From Lampris incognitus (lineage: Eukaryota > Chordata > Actinopteri > Lampriformes > Lampridae), in NCBI RefSeq assembly GCF_029633865.1, contig NC_079219.1, forward strand, positions 58,996,002 through 59,060,001: a DNA stretch of 64,000 nucleotides, in the 5' to 3' direction. Under the pieces are notes generated by a model, which saw only the letters and a list, made by a program, of their open reading frames with translations, was not told the DNA's origin and did not search any database. Positions 54,329 to 64,000 of the stretch are shown here, piece after piece (positions within the stretch are counted from its first letter, which is position 1; every line of letters begins with the position of its first letter). The translations under genes and the position numbers were made by a program.

Positions 54329-55337
54329 GTAAGCGGTTATTTTCTTGCCGGGTGCGGGATTCGATAAGGAGTGTATTGCACCACAAGGCGACGTCACTAA
54401 CCGCTCGGCTAAAGGGTCAGACCCGTTAGCTAGCTTTGGGCTAACGTGTCTTATTAGTAGTTTACACTAATCACAGCATAGTCCAAAAGAAACGTTTACG
54501 TTAATCCAGTAAATGTAATTATAACGTTACTTGTCTGAGGAACCAGCTTTCATATCGACGCATTCAAAAAGCGAGGCACCTGACGTTACCTGGCTAGCAC
54601 CATTAGCCTAGCACTGAGGAACGATTTAATTGATGACGCAATGTTATAACGTTAGTTTCTTCGCGTAAACGTGCATTTTGAAAAGATTAATCAACAATAA
54701 AGCTTTAATTCATTATGTTTGCATTGGATGAGATTCTGTGTAATGTTACAGTGTGAGAATAGTCCTAGTCAAGTCAACAGAGTGTGAGGGTCGTTAGCTA
54801 GCACTAACAAGCTAGCCTACGTTAGCTGGCACTAACAAGCTAGTGTGGAGTTAGAAAACAACGAGAAAGGAGACGTGAGAGTAGACGTAGTCGAGGTAGT
54901 TTACTAGCTCCAACTTAGCATGTCATACGTTCGACAACGACACTGAACTGTCAACCGGAAGCGGAAGTCATTATCTGACCCCTCGCCTCTTCCCTTAAAG
55001 GTACACCGTCCTCTTAGGTGAATGTCTCTCGTTATATGGATGTGGGTCACCACACTAGCCTACGTTAGCTGGCACTAACAAGCTAGCCTACGTTAGCTGG
55101 CACTAACAAGCTAGCCTACGTTAGCTGGCACGAACAAGCTAGCCTACGTTAGCTGGCACGAACAAGCTAGCCTACGTTAGCTGGCACGAACAAGCTAGCC
55201 TACTGTAAACTACTAATAAGACACGTTAGCCCCTAGCTAACGGGTCTGACCCTTTAGCCGAGCGGTTAGTGATGTCGCCTTGTGGTGCAGTACCCCCCGT
55301 ATCGAATCCCGCACCGGGCAAGAAAATAACCGGTTAC
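54329..55337. repeat. ~135-bp inverted repeats carrying a tRNA-like sequence, 735 bp apart
   Basis: 54329-54467 and 55203-55337 are inverted copies. In the right copy's sense: GTAAACTACTAATAAGACAC, ACGGGTCTGACCCTTTAGCC, GAGCGGTTAGTGA, TATCGAATCCCGCACC and a GGGCAAGAAAATAACCG end. The A-box-like AGCCGAGCGGTTAG and B-box-like ATCGAATCCCGC suggest tRNA origin. The interval holds GCTAGC-rich sequence and a 28-bp minisatellite. Confidence 0.8.
55035..55205 (+). repeat. 28-bp minisatellite
   Basis: About five to six units containing GCTAGCCTACGTTAGCTGG followed by CACTAACAA or CACGAACAA. Further single units lie at 54790-54845 and 55345-55410. Confidence 0.9.
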
Positions 55338-55410
55338 ACTACGTGAGCTAGCACTAACAACCTAGGCTACGTTAGCTGGCACTAACAACTTAGCCTACGT
55401 TAGCTAGCAT

Positions 55411-55990
55411 GCCGGGCACGCTTTGAAATGACGACTTTAGCGACATTTTACTTTTTGCCAATAAAATTTCACTTACCGGTACAACGTAATCTTCGTCTCA
55501 GTTCGGGTCGTGCGGTTGGAGGCAGCACAAGTAGGCATTTTCGGCTTTCTTCTCTCTGTATCCTCAAGCGAGTTCAAGTGCACCTGTGTAATTGCCACTG
55601 ACTGGGGGAAAGGGGGCTGTGACGTGGTGTTGCGGCGGGGACACCTAGCTAGGAGCGCACAGGCTGGGCTGGGCTGGGCCGGGCAGGGGCCACGGAGCGT
55701 GTGCAGGCTGGGCTGGGCTGGGCTGGAGCCATGGAGCGCGCAGGCTGGGCCGGGCTGGGGCCATGGAGTGCGCAGTCTGGGGCCAGCGCGTTCACAAGCA
55801 CATTCCACACATTCTTTCCGGCCCCAAACTGCAGTACTGAGCTTGGCCAGTAATCGCGCACTGACCTCAAAATGGCTGCTGGTTCGTGGGGGCTTGTATT
55901 TAACTACATGTGCCACAGTTGGAGCCAGAGGAGACACAGCAGGGTGAGGCTGCTCCTCAAACACACAATGCTACATTACCCAGTACGGTA
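55411..55990. other. No gene seen; GGGCTGGGCT-rich stretch
   Basis: 55663-55770 has repeated GGCTGGGCTGG and GGAGC motifs. These drive the Ala/Pro- and Gly/Trp-rich ORFs on both strands (55473-55964), which I do not accept as genes. Confidence 0.4.
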
Positions 55991-55996
55991 GGTGTA

Positions 55997-56152
55997 GAGA
56001 CAACACCGGTACACACTCCAGAACCAGTTGAGCCACGCAGGTCTGGTGGAGACAACACCGGTACACACTCCAGAACTAGTTGAGCCACGCAGGTTTGGTG
56101 GAGACAACACCGGTACACACTCCAGAACCAGTTGAGCCACGCGGGTCTGGTG
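55997..56152 (+). repeat. 52-bp tandem repeat, three copies
   Basis: Copies start at 55997, 56049 and 56101 with GAGACAACACCGGTACACAC. Differences are single bases (CCAGAACCAG/CCAGAACTAG). Confidence 0.93.
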
Positions 56153-56317
56153 GAGCAGCAAAGGCTCCACGGAGGTTGACTGAACGCATGTAAAGGGTTC
56201 CCACTGTTGGATATAAAACTGCGTTGTCCCTGGATGTTGTTGTACAACACCTGTACTGGTTATTGGACTGTATATATGTGTTACTCTTTAAAGTAAACCT
56301 GACGAGGGAGACGTCGT

Positions 56318-56428
56318 GGCATGTTGCAGAGCAGAGTCCCACAGTCATGTGACCACGTGTTACGCTGTGACGCAGCATGGCCAGAGAGGCTGACGTCACG
56401 AACCGGAAGCTCGAATAAAGTTGTTTAC
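56318..56428 (+). mobile_element. LTR-like repeat, copy 2
   Basis: Homologous to 48525-48660 and in the same orientation. It follows a TATA-like GGATATAAAACTGC (56208) by about 200 bp and ends CTCGAATAAAGTTGTT. Candidate LTR of a gypsy-type element. Confidence 0.35.
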
Positions 56429-56891
56429 GCGTCATCGCGCATTTTACGCGTCGACGCCACCAAACCCTGCGTGTTAAGGCGCAAACGCAACACGCGTGTT
56501 GTGCATTTGAGCAAATAACCTCTTAGAAATGTCTTGTTTGGTATGTTTAACACGTAATATTCCAGCCTGTAGGGGGCGTCATTTGGAGCAGGACTCCCAC
56601 ATCACGTGCCCTAACCTTAACCTCAGCGCGGCGGAGGGAGGGGGGGGTGATCTTGTACTAGGGGGCGTTTCTTGTACTGATGTGGGCGTGTCTTGTACGT
56701 GACGTCCCTGTCATGCAGTGCGCGTACTGTTGGCCAGAAACCCGATGTGAAACAGCGCCCTCGTCTGGACACCATCTTTACTTACAAGGCCCAGCAAACC
56801 GTTCTTTCCGTCAAACTGACAGGAATGGAGTTTATTCTAAGAAAAAAAAAAGATGCAAAAATCTGAATCTTTTGACTGCTGAATGACAGAA
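56429..56891. other. No gene seen
   Basis: Contains GTGTTAAGGCG and TTTAACACG motifs similar to 48394-48500, then unremarkable sequence. Confidence 0.4.
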
Positions 56892-57278
56892 GGGGCGGCG
56901 CGGTGGCGCAGTGTTTAGCGCGATCGCCTCAACGCGGGAGGGTCCTGGGTTCGAACCCCGGGTTGTCCGACCTTGGGGATGGGTCATCCCAGGTCATCCT
57001 GTGGAGTTTGCATGGTCTCCCCGTGTTTGCGTGGGTTTCCTCCGGGGGCTCCGGTTTCCTCCCACAGTCCAAAGACATGTAGGTCAGGTGACTCTGCCGT
57101 ACTACACTGTCTCTAGGTATCAATGTGTGTGTGTGTGTGTGTGTGTGGGGTCCTGTGATGGACTGGCGACCTGTCCAGGGTGTCTCCCCGCCTGCCGCCC
57201 TGTGACTGCTGGGATAGGCTCCAGCATCTCCTGACCCTGATTGGGTGAAGTGGCTTGGACGCTGGATGGGTGGATGGC
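56892..57278 (+). mobile_element. SINE-A copy, full length
   Basis: Forward: GGGGCGGCGCGGTGGCGCAG (A-box-like), GGGTTCGAACCCCGGG (B-box), core with TGGAGTTTGCATGGTCTCCC and ACATGTAGGTCAGGTGACTC, GT tract, CTGCTGGGATAGGCTCCAGC and a GGATGGGTGG tail. Confidence 0.92.
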
Positions 57279-59451
57279 CTGAATCTGGCTCCCGTGCACC
57301 CCGTCTCCCTCATAAAATGCGTGTGTGCGGGTGAACATGAGGCAAAGAGATATAAGACATCATGTAAATCCAGTTTTTAATCAACATTTGAAAACAAAAC
57401 GGACAAATCAAGATTGTTTTGCCATAACTAAACGCTGTATTAACACTTTAAATTCCATTAATTCACTTAGGAAATCACATTGAAAGAGAAAAAAAAAATG
57501 ACAAAACATTTAAAAAGCAAATTTCAGAGAGGAAGGGGTAACATTTTGAAAGTATTTTCATCGACACGGTCAATGTCTCTTCAGCCGTCTCAAGGAACTA
57601 CTGGTGTTAAATGAAAGCGCAGTTCTGATTCTCACACAGTGTGAACAGGCGGTCCTCACAGAAACAAGGGCAGAGGATGAGGGCGATGAGGAGGGGAGGT
57701 TTGGTGGTGGTGCATATGGACAGACTATTACCAACAACTTTTCCCTCCCATAGATCTGAATTCATGATTCATAATTAAAGATCGGTTCAGAAGATATCAG
57801 AGAAACGCAGTTTAAAAAGTTTCAGCTTGTAGTTAGGTCTCCAGCAAAATCACTTTCTAGTAGCAAGGTGCAGGAGGGATGTTCAAGTGTGTTTTATGAT
57901 TTTCTAATTAACCTCTACGGAGCCCCGTTCAATAAGTTGTGATACCTGCCTCTGGTGCCATTATTTTTTTCATGACAACGAACCAACAACTTTCAGCTGG
58001 GCTAGTTTTTCTGGTCACGTCAAGATGAAACGATTAAAAACCCAGATGATTTGGTTGCAGTATACTTACTGCCCTGCAGCAGTCAGCAGTACCACATGAG
58101 TCGTTTGTATTAGTCATGTTTATTTGGTCTTGTGAAAGAGGTGAGATGCTGTACAGAAAAGACACCTGGGTCCAACACATCTGTCTGACGTCCCACATTT
58201 GTTGGTAAATGAAGAAAAGAAATAAAATGGTAAATGCGATGCTAGAGCATGAGACAGTGACATGTATGAGGACAGACATCGACGACTGACACGGGGCCTA
58301 ACCCATTCGCTATACTACTGGACTCGGACGTGAAAAAGTAACATTAAGGCTTTTTGGCCAGGAACAGACAGATCCTCACTAACACCAACCCAAAATATGC
58401 TTACTAATATTCATGGCCACATATGCAGTGTTCTACTCTTTCGTTTTCTTTCGGGGAAATTGTTCAGGACTGAACTGTTGAGACAGAATGATCTCACCTG
58501 CTAAAAGTGATGCACAACAGATGGAAGCAAAACGTTTTACTGAGGAAAACAAACAAACAAACAAACAAAAATTGGCATTACTGAAAAGGTACTGTTCTAG
58601 CGCCTCCTCTGATTCTTGTGCCTAAATACAAGGTGATATTACATCTTAAATCAGTGAAGTTACACACAAGTATTTGGAACAACAACGGCTGACATTCATA
58701 TAAGAGTCCAAATGACAACAGTTTCTCTAACAAACGTCCTGAGGGGGGCAGTAGTTGGATGAAAATGAAGAAACTTGACGAAATGAATGATTCCTGCTAC
58801 GGGGAAAAACCGAATTCACAAAATGAGGCCGTCTTCGCTAACCTTTCTAATAAAAATGGCATAACTGAAGTAGATGATATCGCTATATCTATACTGGAAA
58901 GTCAAACTAAAAATGCCCTTGTTATCCTCTCCATCTCCCACTTGTCCCGCTACAACAGATGAACACTCCTGTAATCCTGCCATCCTTCTGAAGAAGAATC
59001 CAGTCCTAATGATCTTAAAACAAGCTACTTCCAATTAAATACAAACCTTTAAATGTGGCACCCCCCTCCCACCCAGAACGACATCCCTTTCACACAAAGT
59101 ATAAAAATGGTTTAAGCCCCACCCCAACCTGTTACTACACACATTTCGCAAAATCCTTTGACCCCCCCCCCCCCAAATCCAGCCCTCTTGGTTTTGATAG
59201 TATACAAACCCTCCCCATTCTTTTCGTCCTCCAATTCCAAATCTCCATGTTGACATAAACGCTAGACATTTCACGTAGATCTCAAACGATATCACTGAAA
59301 GAACCAAAGCCACTTTCCAAATGGTTAATAACTGAGATCTACCTGAAATGTTGGGCTAACCATATGACTAAGGGGGTCGATTTGGAATTGGGCGGTGCAT
59401 GCCCCCCCACCCCCCACCCCATCCCCCTGCCCTCTTCTCCTGGGACCTCCT
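57279..59451 (-). other. U2AF2 3' UTR and downstream flank
   Basis: Mostly AT-rich unique sequence downstream of the U2AF2 stop on the minus strand. A minus-strand AATAAA (TTTATT at 58119-58124) would give a 3' UTR of about 1.3 kb. The C-run block at 59161-59173 and the tract at 59403-59432 are low complexity. I see no separate gene. Confidence 0.4.
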
Positions 59452-63926
<4,475 letters not shown>

Positions 63927-64000
63927 TTATAATAAACAGAGTTAAACACAAGATTGATACAGATCCTAGGTTTGAGAAAAGGCAATATTGAGCCTGTAAG

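Noticed and set aside
54329-54467. Possible functional tRNA gene
   Set aside because: A- and B-box-like motifs are present, but I could not fold a complete cloverleaf with a 7-bp acceptor stem. An inverted second copy argues for a SINE or foldback element.
55473-55964. 163-codon minus and 145-codon plus ORFs
   Set aside because: Both read a GGGCTGGGCT-type tandem; no recognisable domain.

Overview
The window reads as nuclear DNA of a teleost fish. It has vertebrate multi-exon genes with GT-AG introns, and its intergenic space and introns are full of fish-type transposable elements. These include tRNA-derived SINEs (one resembling zebrafish DANA/Mermaid), several LINE families, a Tc1-like element, hAT MITEs, a Ty3/gypsy pol remnant and a Harbinger/ISL2EU-like transposase. 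Long minisatellites and CA/GT microsatellites add to this. I see no prokaryotic or organellar gene organisation, and no rRNA, functional tRNA or CRISPR array.

Three host genes are supported. (1) Positions 1-750 (+) are the last coding exon of a TARP-type calcium channel gamma subunit, best matched to CACNG8; it ends in the TTPV PDZ ligand. (2) Positions 34695-24028 (-) are a complete four-exon CACNG6 of 268 residues; all three introns keep GT-AG junctions and the phases add up. (3) Positions 63895-59452 (-) are the last five coding exons of U2AF2 (U2AF65), covering RRM2 and the C-terminal UHM; the 5' part lies beyond the window. CACNG6/8 and U2AF2 all lie on human chromosome 19q13.4, so this is a conserved neighbourhood. 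Here, however, CACNG8 and CACNG6 are convergent, whereas in human they point the same way.

Layout: 1-750 CACNG8 exon. 751-24027 is intergenic: a 2.6-kb G-rich minisatellite (4.9-7.6 kb), a 27-bp minisatellite (9.6-10.3 kb), SINEs, MITEs and LINE debris. 24028-34695 is CACNG6, with introns holding SINEs, a Tc1 fragment, LINE pieces and foldback repeats. 34.7-39.9 kb is mostly unrecognised. 39.9-46.9 kb is a Tx1/L1-like LINE that runs into a 5.1-kb array of EcoRI-site-bearing units. 47-57.3 kb is a mosaic of a hAT MITE, tRNA-like SINEs, a Harbinger-like remnant, gypsy pol and inverted repeats. 57.3-64 kb is U2AF2 with its 3' flank and introns.

I found no unknown multigene system. The most unusual material is repeat architecture: the LINE-anchored array with higher-order duplication, zero-spacer SINE palindromes, a tRNA-like inverted pair, and several insertions dated relative to each other by target-site duplications. 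All family names are by eye; no database search was run.
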